From Bacteroidia bacterium (GTDB lineage: Bacteria > Bacteroidota > Bacteroidia > Flavobacteriales > Flavobacteriaceae), in assembly GCA_030431695.1 (NCBI GenBank), contig JAUIIU010000002.1:1-64000 (forward strand): a stretch of 64,000 nt of DNA, read 5' to 3'. Of the stretch, positions 36,713 through 45,799 are shown one piece after another. The notes under the pieces are model-generated. The model was not told the DNA's origin. It worked only from the letters and a program-made list of their open reading frames with translations, and searched no databases. Position 1 is the first letter of the stretch, and every line of letters starts with the position of its first letter. Position numbers and translations under genes: made by a program.

Positions 36713-36742
36713 TAAATCTATTAAAAAGTGATGATTTATCAA
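36713..36742 (-). promoter_or_regulatory. Promoter of the first M36 protease gene
   Basis: On the minus strand, TTG (36742-36740) and TAGATTTA (36720-36713, one mismatch to TAnnTTTG) are separated by 19 bases. It lies 41 bases from the start codon. Confidence 0.6.
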
Positions 36743-36845
36743 ATTTTTAATAGAAGCTGTAAGGATTTTAACAAATCATAATAACGTTAAGGATTTTGAT
36801 GAATTTTTGAGGGATTTTCAATGTTGAAGAGAAAATTGAGCTCTG

Positions 36846-39494
36846 CTACTCTCGAAGAATCCGTTTAAGAACAGTACCATCTTCAGTATCGAATTTCAGG
36901 AAATAGAGTCCCGAATCCAGACTTTCGATATTTATCTCGGTTTGAAAATTAACATGTGAAAGGTCATAAGAGCGAACTAACCTTCCCCGTATATCAAAAA
37001 TATCCACCGAATGGAAATCATTGAGACTTCTTTTCGAGATATATACTGTTCCCCTGCTAGGATTAGGGTATAACTCAATTATTTTATCGGGATCCGGTTC
37101 CTTTAATGTCAGTATGAGAACGGAAGAGCAGGACTGGGGATTTCCTGCCAGATCTGTAGTTTCAAAATAAACCTCACTATGAAATGTCTTATCAATTGAA
37201 CTGCCCACTTCGGGGGTCTGATTAATTTGCAGGGATGTACTGCAATTGTCACTTACCGCAACGAATTGTGCCAGGTCCGGCATCTGAAGTGATCCGCTAT
37301 AATCGTCAACCTGGACAGTAAAATATTCCGGACAGAACAAATTAGGGGATTCAACATCCTTAAAGATCGTAACTGTACCATTGGCGGAAGAGGCAATTGT
37401 ACAATCGCTATCTTCTATGGTATAGGTGATCGTATGAGTCCCGAGACCAGCGACGGAAGGATCAAATGTGTAAGTCATACCATTGCCATCATCTATAACT
37501 CCCGGACCACTGTATACTCCACCATAAGGATTTCCACCATACTGATTGTAAATCACCGGTGAACCCTGGCACAAGTCAAACAGTCCATTGAAACTAGCTA
37601 TTTCCGGGGGCATATCGAAAGCTTCAATATTATCATCATTTGTATACGTACTTCCTTGATGGGCAGTGACTCCTAGGCCTCTTTTGGCAAATGCTCTCCA
37701 AAGGGTGCATTCGAGTCGATCGTCATAAATATTGCGAGCCGCCCGGAAAATAGCATCACGGGTATCCACAAAACCGGGTTTACATGGCATAAGTTTAAGG
37801 GCCTCGATCATTATTGCCAAAGCCATTATATTTCCTGCATCCTGGTCAACATTGCCTGTAAAATTGTAAAGGTCGGAATCGAAGCCATAATCTTCGATCA
37901 GCGCCCATGTCACTTCCCATAGGACTTGCCCAAATACTGCTCCAATATGATGGATGTACTGCAAATTGTTGGTACTTCCATAAGTATCTGGGTTTACATT
38001 GAGGTCGGTTGAATATGGATAGGGTCGAATACCGGGACCACTAATACCATAATTGAAGAGGTAGTTCGCGATCCCTACAGGCATTTCACCTTGATCATCA
38101 GCCTTCATCGTCAACATCATCCCAAACCAGTCACAGTAACCTTCTTCCGCACGTTCTCTATTTGCTACGCAACCCACATCATCCGGGCCACCAATCAAGC
38201 GCCTGATCAATCCATGCGCATATTCGTGCAAAACCGCAGTCGCGTCAAAGGCACCATCCTTCCCGTGGCACGTATAGTTGAATATAGTGCTTCGACCACC
38301 ATCCCCTCTCACAACAATTCCAGCATTGCACTGCTCTAATGACTGCGATACGGCACCAAGCCAGTCACCTTCAATCCCGCCGCGACCGTAATTATTCTTT
38401 TGGAAGTTCCCTGCTTTCTCGTCAAAACCATAGATGTAGAAAATATCATGCGCTTTGTTCACCAGGTAGAACAAGTTGGTGCCCGAAGCGTTCATATAAG
38501 GCATTTCTTCAGTATAATCCTGTCCGAACTCAAAACCGGTAAAGTTTAATTCCTTGCCTCCATACGGCCGAAATTGACTATACTGTCCCACCCATGTGTC
38601 TGTGTTATTCCCTTTAGTATTGTAGAAATCAATGCCAGGTTCTCCATTGGTGTCGTGCCAGCCGTAAGGCGAACCGACGGGATGACCGGAAGTTTGCAAA
38701 ATAACACGCTCGGTTTCATACGGATTTTTATAAGGCAGAGGAACTACTTCGTAACAACCTGAACATTGATAGTCTGGTGCCGCCTCCGTACTCTCCCCGG
38801 GCGGATAGGGATCAAAATTATAATTCAGTGAACCCTGAGTCATACTCTCAGTTTCGCCAAACCAACAGCGAATAAGTTCATCCGAAGTTTCCAGTAACTC
38901 ACCATTTAACGCATCCACCCTGAACTTGGTAAAAGCATTGAGGTCATGCTCCATCAACATAAATTCCCAGCACAACCTGATCGAATCATCGTATGGCAAA
39001 TAAATTAATTCTGCTTCTACCACTTCAAGAAAATCAGGCCCCGCGTCAATAATTGTCTTTTGCCGGGGTGCCGCGCTATAGGTTTTTACTGAAATGGCCG
39101 GATAGATCTCACGGGAGATGGATCGTATACCTGTTTTTACAGCCTCCAGTGCCAATACTGTCGGGGATCCATTGTCCCTTACTTTTGACTGTGCATCACG
39201 GATCAGCCTCAGCGAACTGTATACCGGTTTCTCCCCCTCAAGATGAATGGAGGAGGATGTACCAACCACAGGTATGTTGTTTATCTTCTGAACAAAATAA
39301 ATATGGTGAATACCGCTGACTGTACTAACATGTTCCGAGGTAACAGTCCAATCCGAATCGTAACCTGAAGTGTCATCACCAGCCTGCTGCGAACTCAAAA
39401 AACCACGAACCTTATCATCTGCAGTTTGAGCGCTCATTTGTGTGCCAAAACCCAGCAATAAGATAAAAAGCATATGTTTCGATGGTAATTTCAT
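36846..39494 (-). CDS. M36 metalloprotease with T9SS sorting domain, shorter paralogue
   Basis: 882 residues with signal peptide MKLPSKHMLFILLLGFGTQMSAQ, FTP/PepSY propeptide and a catalytic domain with AVLHEYAHGLIRRL and Glu ligand region AEEGYCDWFG (the paralogue has GEGWSDWYG). An Ig-like segment, a HYR-like domain (VESPNLFCPEYF) and a C-terminal sorting domain (IELYPNPSRGTVYISKRS) follow. It lacks the lamin-tail module of its neighbour. Shared segments such as EHVSTVSGIHHIYFVQKINNIPV show the two arose by duplication. An extracellular protease is inferred. Confidence 0.93.
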   Translation of the reverse strand: MKLPSKHMLFILLLGFGTQMSAQTADDKVRGFLSSQQAGDDTSGYDSDWTVTSEHVSTVSGIHHIYFVQKINNIPVVGTSSSIHLEGEKPVYSSLRLIRDAQSKVRDNGSPTVLALEAVKTGIRSISREIYPAISVKTYSAAPRQKTIIDAGPDFLEVVEAELIYLPYDDSIRLCWEFMLMEHDLNAFTKFRVDALNGELLETSDELIRCWFGETESMTQGSLNYNFDPYPPGESTEAAPDYQCSGCYEVVPLPYKNPYETERVILQTSGHPVGSPYGWHDTNGEPGIDFYNTKGNNTDTWVGQYSQFRPYGGKELNFTGFEFGQDYTEEMPYMNASGTNLFYLVNKAHDIFYIYGFDEKAGNFQKNNYGRGGIEGDWLGAVSQSLEQCNAGIVVRGDGGRSTIFNYTCHGKDGAFDATAVLHEYAHGLIRRLIGGPDDVGCVANRERAEEGYCDWFGMMLTMKADDQGEMPVGIANYLFNYGISGPGIRPYPYSTDLNVNPDTYGSTNNLQYIHHIGAVFGQVLWEVTWALIEDYGFDSDLYNFTGNVDQDAGNIMALAIMIEALKLMPCKPGFVDTRDAIFRAARNIYDDRLECTLWRAFAKRGLGVTAHQGSTYTNDDNIEAFDMPPEIASFNGLFDLCQGSPVIYNQYGGNPYGGVYSGPGVIDDGNGMTYTFDPSVAGLGTHTITYTIEDSDCTIASSANGTVTIFKDVESPNLFCPEYFTVQVDDYSGSLQMPDLAQFVAVSDNCSTSLQINQTPEVGSSIDKTFHSEVYFETTDLAGNPQSCSSVLILTLKEPDPDKIIELYPNPSRGTVYISKRSLNDFHSVDIFDIRGRLVRSYDLSHVNFQTEINIESLDSGLYFLKFDTEDGTVLKRILRE

Positions 39495-39548
39495 AGCTTT
39501 TTTGAGTGATTAGTGAATCAATTCGGTACCATCGATGATACCTGTGAA

Positions 39549-39579
39549 TTAAAATATCAATAATTCTTTGTTTTAACAA
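39549..39579 (-). promoter_or_regulatory. Probable promoter of the second M36 protease gene
   Basis: On the minus strand, TTTG (39580-39577) and TATTTTAA (39556-39549) are separated by 20 bases. The -7 element has two mismatches to consensus, so this is tentative. Confidence 0.4.
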
Positions 39580-39670
39580 ATTTTAATACTGAAAACACGG
39601 GCAAATACCGAAATAATAACAATGATTTTCCATATTTAAGAATATCTTTCTGTATTTATCAAGCAACTAC

Positions 39671-39709
<39 letters not shown>

Positions 39710-39720
39710 GAAAGGAGTAG

Positions 39721-41007
39721 CTACAACTTTTCTATTTTTTCAGAAAGAATCGGTCCGAGTTCAAAGCTCGCTTCAATCAACTCGGATTTTAATTTGGCTA
39801 CCTTCTCAGCCTTGCCATTTGCCTTATAGACCAATGCCGAATAATACGCCGCCATTGGTTCGAAGGTTTTACCGGACACATGATTTTCTATCAATTTGAG
39901 GGCCTGGCCCTCGTCGCCCGACTGTAAAGCGGAAAATGCAAGCAGGGAATAAGTCTCCGGAGTGGCACGTGCTTCAACCTCCTCCCTGGCGATGGCAACA
40001 GCCCTGGCCGGATCGGTTTCGGCATAGTACTCCACCAGGTAGGTGTTGTACATTCGTCCGAAATTCTTGTTCTCTATTTCTTCAATGAACCTGGCACGGG
40101 CAGATTCCGCCGCCTGGTGCTCACCCATGGATTCCAGCATATCCGCCTTTAGCAAAAATAGCGAGGGCTCCGGTCTTTGTCCTATAACTGAATCGAGAAT
40201 TCGCAGTGCTTCCTCATCATTGCGCTCGTAAGAATATACGATCCAGGCTATCCCCTGCTTAGCATAGGCATTATCCGGCTGCAGTTCAAGGGTTTTGAGA
40301 TAGTGGTTGTAAGCCTCTTTGATCCTTCCGGCATGGCCGTAGAAATCGGCCAGGTTACTGTAGGTCCATATCTTAAGGCTTTTACTGTCCCTTGATTTGG
40401 CAATATCCCTTGCGCTTTCGAGATAGTTTATGGCATTGGTGAGATCCCCTGTGTGATCGCTCCATTTCGCCTTTCGGATAAGGTAATTATAATCCGAATT
40501 GTTTTTCACCTTATCCAGGAAAGTCTCGGCCTCCTCGTATTTCCCAACTTCCATGAGAACGTCGAACAACATCATCTCTGAAGCGCGTTTACTGCTGATT
40601 CCCGCGTAACTTTCCCTGAGTATCGCCTCGGCTTCCCTGAACTTGTGCTGTGATATATAAGTACGTGCCAGTCCGCGAGCGTAGATATCCTTGTTATTGG
40701 CCGATATCTCCATCCCTCTTCGATAGCAGCGGGCCGCATTCTCCAACTGCTCCGGGTCTGCATTGGCATCGAACAATCTTTGATATGCTCCTGCCAGCGG
40801 ACCAAGGTCCCCTACTCCTGTAGTATCGGTGTTCAGGCGTTTCGACCAAAATTCCACTTCATTTTTCGCCTCTCCGGCCGAAGTGGAAACTTCCGAACTT
40901 AGAAATCGGTCGTAGTCTTCCGCATTGGTAACAGGCTCTACCTTCACTTCCGAAGCACAAGAAAGCATCAGCAATGCTATTCCGAAGAAAAAAATGATTC
41001 GCTTCAT
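39721..41007 (-). CDS. TPR-repeat lipoprotein
   Basis: 428 residues with lipobox LMLSC after a short signal peptide. From about residue 60 to 400 it consists of helix-turn-helix TPR units (for example KSLKIWTYSNLADFYGHAGRIKEAYNHYLKTLELQPDNAYAKQGIAWI). TPR solenoids bind protein partners; the partner is unknown. It follows the two DUF4331-type genes on the same strand, an arrangement that suggests a common envelope complex, although a hairpin separates it from them. Confidence 0.87.
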   Translation of the reverse strand: MKRIIFFFGIALLMLSCASEVKVEPVTNAEDYDRFLSSEVSTSAGEAKNEVEFWSKRLNTDTTGVGDLGPLAGAYQRLFDANADPEQLENAARCYRRGMEISANNKDIYARGLARTYISQHKFREAEAILRESYAGISSKRASEMMLFDVLMEVGKYEEAETFLDKVKNNSDYNYLIRKAKWSDHTGDLTNAINYLESARDIAKSRDSKSLKIWTYSNLADFYGHAGRIKEAYNHYLKTLELQPDNAYAKQGIAWIVYSYERNDEEALRILDSVIGQRPEPSLFLLKADMLESMGEHQAAESARARFIEEIENKNFGRMYNTYLVEYYAETDPARAVAIAREEVEARATPETYSLLAFSALQSGDEGQALKLIENHVSGKTFEPMAAYYSALVYKANGKAEKVAKLKSELIEASFELGPILSEKIEKL

Positions 41008-41009
41008 AA

Positions 41010-41040
41010 TAAAAAGAAAAGGGTACTAATGACCCTTTTC
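41010..41040 (-). terminator. Hairpin between the DUF4331-type lipoprotein and TPR genes
   Basis: Perfect 8-base stem AAAAGGGT / ACCCTTTT with a 7-base loop. On the minus strand it is followed by TTCTTTTTATTA, which runs into the start codon of the TPR gene. It could terminate or attenuate transcription into that gene. Confidence 0.6.
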
Positions 41041-41060
41041 CTATGCTTTAAATTGAAATC

Positions 41061-41753
41061 CTACTCTTGAATAGGGGATTCGAGATAAGGAAATGGCAAT
41101 GTGAAATCACGATCGCCGCTATCCACACCATCCGAGGTGAGTTGTGGGGTACCATTATTCCCGTCAAAACGTGTTCCTGTTGTTCCACCGAACATCAGGG
41201 TCAGGGAAACATCTATCACATCATCGGGAAGCGCTCTACCGGTGAGTACGGTACCCGTGCCTGGATCGTAATATGTAGTTTGCCCGTCCGGTGCTACCTG
41301 CAGTGCGTCGAACTGTGCAAGGACCGTGGTGAAAGTAGGCGCATCCAGTCCCAGGATATTGGTTTCATAATCAATGGTCGTCATCAGCGCGTCGCCGTAC
41401 ACATCGTGGTAATCTTCCAGGGTCTCCTCGAAAGTTGGCTGGAACGAAGCCCTGTCACTAACAACAGAGATGTTGAACATGTTCTTCACATTGTCGGCAC
41501 CACTGAACACCGTATTCACACCCGGACGACCGGCTATATCCTCTTGTACATAGGTCCCACTGAAATCGAGCGTTCCAACACAGGGTTCGCAGGAGCTTCC
41601 GCCGCAATCCACACCATCTTCATCACCATTCTGAATGCCGTCATCACAGGTTTCCTGTACGATCACATTTCCGTTTTCATCATCGTCACACTGTACAAAG
41701 AGAAGGCTTGCACAAAGGGTGAACATTATAAATCTGATATTATATAATTTCAT
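41061..41753 (-). CDS. Lipoprotein with DUF4331 C-terminal half
   Basis: 230 residues. A signal peptide with lipobox LLFVQC is followed by a Cys-rich linker DDGIQNGDEDGVDCGGSSCEPC, common in Bacteroidota surface lipoproteins. The mature part starts SGTYVQEDIAGRPGVNTVFSG and contains KNMFNISVV and a late LPDDVIDVSLTLMFGG, resembling the second half of DUF4331 proteins. The preceding gene encodes what looks like the first half. Function unknown. The gene lies 23 bases after its partner. Confidence 0.75.
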   Translation of the reverse strand: MKLYNIRFIMFTLCASLLFVQCDDDENGNVIVQETCDDGIQNGDEDGVDCGGSSCEPCVGTLDFSGTYVQEDIAGRPGVNTVFSGADNVKNMFNISVVSDRASFQPTFEETLEDYHDVYGDALMTTIDYETNILGLDAPTFTTVLAQFDALQVAPDGQTTYYDPGTGTVLTGRALPDDVIDVSLTLMFGGTTGTRFDGNNGTPQLTSDGVDSGDRDFTLPFPYLESPIQE

Positions 41754-41776
41754 GATATGCTTTTTTCAAAGGTTGA

Positions 41777-42487
41777 TTATTGCTTTCTCTTTGCTGAAAC
41801 CCACACGTTATACGCAGGGGGAAGGTTTGTGATACCAACCGACTCACCAACATGGGTTGGGGCCGATCCCAGCATGGAATTAGGCACTTCCACAGCGATC
41901 GCCAGAACGTTTAGATCGGCGAAGAAATCGCTTGCAGTACCAGGAGGAAGGAAACCGTCGGGAGCAACCGATCCGGAGGCTACTTCATTGAACCTGTTGA
42001 AATCGAAAAAGAACGGATCCCTTCTCGGTCCTGCGAAGAAGCTCATTCCATTATTCGAAGCAGTCTGAACGTCGTCAACCGTCGAAATCTTCACTGCTGT
42101 CCTGTCGGCAAAGGTGGCCACCTCACTGGAAAGACCGGTTTGGGCAGGCTGGGCGGGTCCGAAGAAATACATGGAATCACCCCTTTTGATAGCCTGGATC
42201 ACCAGGTCTTCGACGAAATCTCCGGTATTATCGATATTGAATTCAACCAAAACATCTTCGTCGAAGGTTGCATTCTCTGTAACGATCCCAGGAACCAGCA
42301 GTCCCTGTACGGTTGCAATAAGCACGGTATTATTAGGATTGTCACCTTCAAAGGCGTACAGATCGGCGATATCGGTAGTAGTACCTGCAACCGCCGGCGC
42401 ATCAATATGGTCTGAAGCTATGAACACAGTAGCCAGGATCAGCAACCCAACTCCGGAAATAGCTCCAAAAATTTTCGTTTTTCTCAT
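41777..42487 (-). CDS. DUF4331 N-terminal-half protein
   Basis: 236 residues from ATG 42487 (a TTG six codons upstream is less likely). The N-terminus MRKTKIFGAISGVGLLILATVF is a signal peptide or anchor. The mature part opens SDHIDAPAVAGTTTDIADLYAF, the hallmark start of DUF4331, and contains LVEFNIDNTGDFVEDLVIQ and GPRRDPFFFDFNRF. Full DUF4331 proteins are roughly twice as long; the remaining part appears to be encoded by the next gene. The family's role is unknown. Confidence 0.8.
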   Translation of the reverse strand: MRKTKIFGAISGVGLLILATVFIASDHIDAPAVAGTTTDIADLYAFEGDNPNNTVLIATVQGLLVPGIVTENATFDEDVLVEFNIDNTGDFVEDLVIQAIKRGDSMYFFGPAQPAQTGLSSEVATFADRTAVKISTVDDVQTASNNGMSFFAGPRRDPFFFDFNRFNEVASGSVAPDGFLPPGTASDFFADLNVLAIAVEVPNSMLGSAPTHVGESVGITNLPPAYNVWVSAKRKQ

Positions 42488-42784
42488 TAGTTTAAAATTT
42501 TGCAATTACCTATAATTGAAGCCATTCCAAATCTTGATTATACAGGACCGCTTCATCTTCGCCTAAACTAGTTCAATCATTTTCGAGTATATGATTAAAA
42601 AGTTTATGCTCATTTCATATTCGAAGATTATTAATTAATTATTTTTATGCTCCGGTGAATATTAATGACGAAAATAAGCCTATGCTTTTTAACTTGCAAT
42701 AATTCTTTAATGAATTGGCATATTGCAGGTCGAATAAAGCCTGGCTTATGGTTCAATAGCTAACTGAAAAACAAACCTAATATT

Positions 42785-43987
42785 GTGAATCCTTCTGCAT
42801 TAGACTGGATACCAAAATACCTCCACATCCTTGATAAAAGTGCAGAGGAGACTACCTTTCCCGAACCGGTGCGATTCTATGATGCTCTGAAGAAGACCGG
42901 CTTCATCTACGGGGTATCACTGGATGCCATTCCGAAGAAATCCATCAGCGCACTTAAACTCACCCGGGAAGAATTTACAAAGGTTAACCTTTTTCACGCG
43001 CTGTACTACACCTATATTGAAGCACGTGGAAATACAGACCCGGAGGAAGCCTTCAAAAGCATTATCGATTATTACGATACCATGGACAAAGGAAGAACGG
43101 GTTTTCTCAATAAGCTTACCCTGTCTCCTTCCTATTCGCAAAAACTTGAAAAGATCCTGGCTGCTCGGCTTCAGGAAACCAACACATTCCTTAATAAGGG
43201 TGTTACGGGTATCCTTACCTATGCACTGCTCTATGTGGATGTCATGGCCTATCATTATGCGCTTCGCGAACCGGAACAATTCAGAAAGTATGCGGAGCAG
43301 ATCGAAAGTACGGTGATCAGTTGTTGTTTCCTGGCATTGAAATCCAAGAAGAAAAAGAATAAATACGACAAGCTGTTGATCGAACTGTTCCAGTCGTCCG
43401 CCGATTTTCTAACCCAGAAATCTTCAAGTCGCCTTGAGCTGAAATCTTTAAGGCAGCTCGAAACGGCCACCTATCTCGAAAAGAGGTATATACTGGACAT
43501 CTGCACTATTACGGTTTGGGACGACCACGTTATGGATGCCGATGAACTCTCGTTCCTTGAGTCACTCACGACCCACCTCGGACTAGGACCGGCGGAGTTA
43601 AACGAAAGCCTATCTCACTTGTCGGAGTTCATGACGGTACACAAGACATCGGTCAAATTGTTTGAGTATGCGAACCCGGTGAAATTATTTTACAAACAGT
43701 CCACCGCAACAGTGAAATTGCTCATATTGAGGAACAAGAAACGTCTTCAAAGGGAAATTGAGGAAAGCGGCGAATTGCTTGTCTTGTTAACCCAATCCAC
43801 CACAAGGGAATTGTCGGACGCTGAAAAGGACAAGGTAAAACAGCAGTTGCTGGACATTTGTAAGACCATCCCGTCCCTGGCGGTGTTTATGCTTCCGGGA
43901 GGAACGGTACTCTTACCGATACTGATAAAATTCATCCCGAAATTGCTACCATCTGCTTTCAGGGACAACCGAATCGAGAACAACTAG
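42785..43987 (+). CDS. LETM1-related biofilm-associated protein
   Basis: 400 residues starting at GTG. It is mostly helical, with an acidic TerB-like segment WDDHVMDADELSFLESLTTHLG near residue 240. The C-terminal LETM1-like segment LLDICKTIPSLAVFMLPGGTVLLPILIKFIPKLLPSAF contains the single hydrophobic stretch. In mitochondria LETM1 is linked to ion exchange; in flavobacteria members have been tied to biofilm formation, but the biochemical role is not known. It is monocistronic, converging on the LytTR regulator gene. The roughly 297-base gap upstream is AT-rich and I see no clear promoter in it. Confidence 0.85.
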   Translation: MNPSALDWIPKYLHILDKSAEETTFPEPVRFYDALKKTGFIYGVSLDAIPKKSISALKLTREEFTKVNLFHALYYTYIEARGNTDPEEAFKSIIDYYDTMDKGRTGFLNKLTLSPSYSQKLEKILAARLQETNTFLNKGVTGILTYALLYVDVMAYHYALREPEQFRKYAEQIESTVISCCFLALKSKKKKNKYDKLLIELFQSSADFLTQKSSSRLELKSLRQLETATYLEKRYILDICTITVWDDHVMDADELSFLESLTTHLGLGPAELNESLSHLSEFMTVHKTSVKLFEYANPVKLFYKQSTATVKLLILRNKKRLQREIEESGELLVLLTQSTTRELSDAEKDKVKQQLLDICKTIPSLAVFMLPGGTVLLPILIKFIPKLLPSAFRDNRIENN

Positions 43988-43999
43988 CCGCTACCCGAA

Positions 44000-44755
44000 C
44001 TACTCCAGCCAGATCTTAAAATCCTTTACACGCTCCCGCGCCACGATAACATCCTGTTCCCTGAAACTGTTGAGCTTAAGCTGCAAGCGGCTGTTCGTAT
44101 AGGAAATGATGTCCTTGATGGCACTGATATTCACGATGAAGGTCCTGTTCACCCTAAAGAATTCCTGTGGTGCTATCTCATCGATCAATTGTTCCAAGGT
44201 GTTATCCAGCAGGTAGTTTCTGCCTTCAAAAGTATGTGCGTATGTCCCTTTATTTTCGGAATAGAAACACTCGATCTCGTCTACCGTTATCATCTTGATA
44301 TGCTGTCCGATCCGGGTGGTAAATCGTTTCTTGTACGGCCGTTCCACCGGATTGGAAAGTAATTTCCTGATATCGTCGAAATTGAGTTGTACCTGCTTCT
44401 TTTCAGGAACCTGGGATTTGTATTGTTTCACTGCGTTTTCCAGTTCTTCCTCGTCGATTGGTTTCAGCAGGTAATCGATACTGTTGAGTTTAAAGGCCTG
44501 CAGGGCGTATTCATCGAAGGCCGTAGTGAAGATGATCGCGCTCCTCACATCGACTTCGTCGAAGATCTCGAAGGACAGACCGTCACTTAATTGTATATCG
44601 AGGAAGATCAGATCCGGGTGTTCATTATTGCTGAACCATTCGATGGATTCCGACACGCTGTGCAGCATGGTATCGACGTTCAGACCTTGTTTTTCCAGCA
44701 TGCGCTGTAATCTTCTTGCCGATGGTCTTTCGTCTTCAATGATCAGTACTTTCAT
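44000..44755 (-). CDS. LytTR family response regulator of the 2TM cluster
   Basis: 251 residues. The receiver domain has IIEDE at 5-9, phospho-acceptor Asp53 (LIFLDIQL), TTAFDEYA and KPID. After a linker, the LytTR domain spans about 145-250 (RFTTRIGQHIKMITVDEIECFYSENKG; FFRVNRTFIVNI). It is the last gene of an array that contains its likely kinase (46192-47520). Three ACAGTTCG-type direct repeats in the array match known LytTR operators, so this protein probably binds them and regulates its own array. Confidence 0.93.
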   Translation of the reverse strand: MKVLIIEDERPSARRLQRMLEKQGLNVDTMLHSVSESIEWFSNNEHPDLIFLDIQLSDGLSFEIFDEVDVRSAIIFTTAFDEYALQAFKLNSIDYLLKPIDEEELENAVKQYKSQVPEKKQVQLNFDDIRKLLSNPVERPYKKRFTTRIGQHIKMITVDEIECFYSENKGTYAHTFEGRNYLLDNTLEQLIDEIAPQEFFRVNRTFIVNISAIKDIISYTNSRLQLKLNSFREQDVIVARERVKDFKIWLE

Positions 44756-44785
44756 AGTTGTGAGGAATTCGTTCTTCGGTTGGTC

Positions 44786-45124
44786 TTAGAATTTGTTATT
44801 ATCGTATTTATCGAGGTCTTCCCTGTCCTTGTCCATGAATTCCTTGATCTTTCGTTCCTCCCATTTCCTGAAGGTGCTACTCTTGAACTGGAAAACATAA
44901 AGGCCGTGAAACGCAAGCCCTATCCCCCAGAAGAATGGAGTTGTGAAATGCGCCCACATGGGGAAATGAAGCGAGTCCAAACCACCAAATATCCCCGAAG
45001 CGCTGGCCAACAAAAATGCATTTACCAGCAAATAGATCGTAAAGTGGGTATAGAAGCCCTTGATCTCGTCTACGCGCTTCTTCGCCTTTGCGTATTTTTC
45101 GCTATTCTTATCCAGTGGTTCCAT
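44786..45124 (-). CDS. 2TM domain protein a
   Basis: 112 residues. A charged N-terminal helix (KYAKAKKRVDEIKGFYTHF) is followed by two hydrophobic helices separated by a short loop with W/G residues, then the signature tail SSTFRKWEERKIKEFMDKD. This is the small 2TM fold common in flavobacteria beside LytTR systems, with no known biochemical function. It lies 30 bases before the response-regulator gene and 9 after 2TM protein b. Confidence 0.88.
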   Translation of the reverse strand: MEPLDKNSEKYAKAKKRVDEIKGFYTHFTIYLLVNAFLLASASGIFGGLDSLHFPMWAHFTTPFFWGIGLAFHGLYVFQFKSSTFRKWEERKIKEFMDKDREDLDKYDNNKF

Positions 45125-45133
45125 CGTGTAAAA

Positions 45134-45487
45134 TTAAAATTTATCTTCTTCCTCTTTTTCGATCAGTTCGCGGATCTTTCGGTCCTCCCATCGCTTCAGA
45201 AATTTGAATTTATGGCGATAGACGTAAAGTCCGTGAATTGCCAATCCGATACCCCAGAGGATCATGGTTCCCCAGGTATTCCATGCCAGCCATGCCTCGA
45301 AGTTCCAGTCGAACTCCTTATCTGCAAAGGCGGTCATGATATTCGTCTTTATTAGTAGTAATACCAGGTTGATCACGATGTATACCGTGAGGTGGTTATG
45401 AAAACCTTTGATGGCATCAACTTTCTTCCTGGCTCGTTCGTATTTTTCCTGTTCTGATGTTTTCAAAATAATACTCTCTAGTTCCAT
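45134..45487 (-). CDS. 2TM domain protein b
   Basis: 117 residues with the same plan as its neighbours: ARKKVDAIKGFHNHLTVYIVINL, a loop, WGTMILWGIGLAIHGLYVY and the tail KFLKRWEDRKIRELIEKEEED. The 5' end overlaps 2TM gene c by 10 bases, so the two are translationally coupled. No catalytic residues are visible; a sensory-accessory or membrane-stress role is only inferred from context. Confidence 0.87.
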   Translation of the reverse strand: MELESIILKTSEQEKYERARKKVDAIKGFHNHLTVYIVINLVLLLIKTNIMTAFADKEFDWNFEAWLAWNTWGTMILWGIGLAIHGLYVYRHKFKFLKRWEDRKIRELIEKEEEDKF

Positions 45488-45783
45488 TTGTTTGAATCTT
45501 CTTCATCCATAAACTCTTTCATCTTTCGCTCTTCCCAGTTCTTTCCCAGGAAGGGATTCCATCTAAAGACCTTTGCGGCCTGGAAGAATAATGCGATCCC
45601 CCATCCGAAGGCTGCCCAAAGGAACCACATATAGCTCCAACCGTTGGTGTAGTAATTCAGGGCTCCTAGGAAAGCGATAAAGATCACGAACATGATCAGG
45701 TTTGTATAAAACTTCTTGATCGCTTCCACTCGCTCTTTGGCGCGGAGGTACTTATTTTCTCTTTGTTGATCGTTAAAATCCAT
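45478..45783 (-). CDS. 2TM domain protein c
   Basis: 101 residues from ATG 45783 (the frame extends upstream, into the preceding gene). Core: RAKERVEAIKKFYTNLIMFVIF, a loop with tyrosines, WAAFGWGIALFFQAAKVFRWNPF and the tail GKNWEERKMKEFMDEEDSNKW. The FRWNPFLGKNWEERK stretch is shared with protein d and with the C-terminus of the kinase. Confidence 0.87.
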   Translation of the reverse strand: MDFNDQQRENKYLRAKERVEAIKKFYTNLIMFVIFIAFLGALNYYTNGWSYMWFLWAAFGWGIALFFQAAKVFRWNPFLGKNWEERKMKEFMDEEDSNKWN

Positions 45784-45799
45784 GGTCCTGTGTTTCAGA

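Noticed and set aside
41067..41747. A 226-codon plus-strand frame opposite the DUF4331-type lipoprotein gene
   Set aside because: The minus-strand frame has a lipobox, a known linker type and family motifs; the antisense frame has none.
43381..43388. A single CGAACTGT inside the LETM1-related gene, and another at 3554-3561 in the acyl-CoA synthetase gene
   Set aside because: Neither has a partner half-site 21 bases away, and both lie in coding sequence, so they are not counted as LytTR operators.
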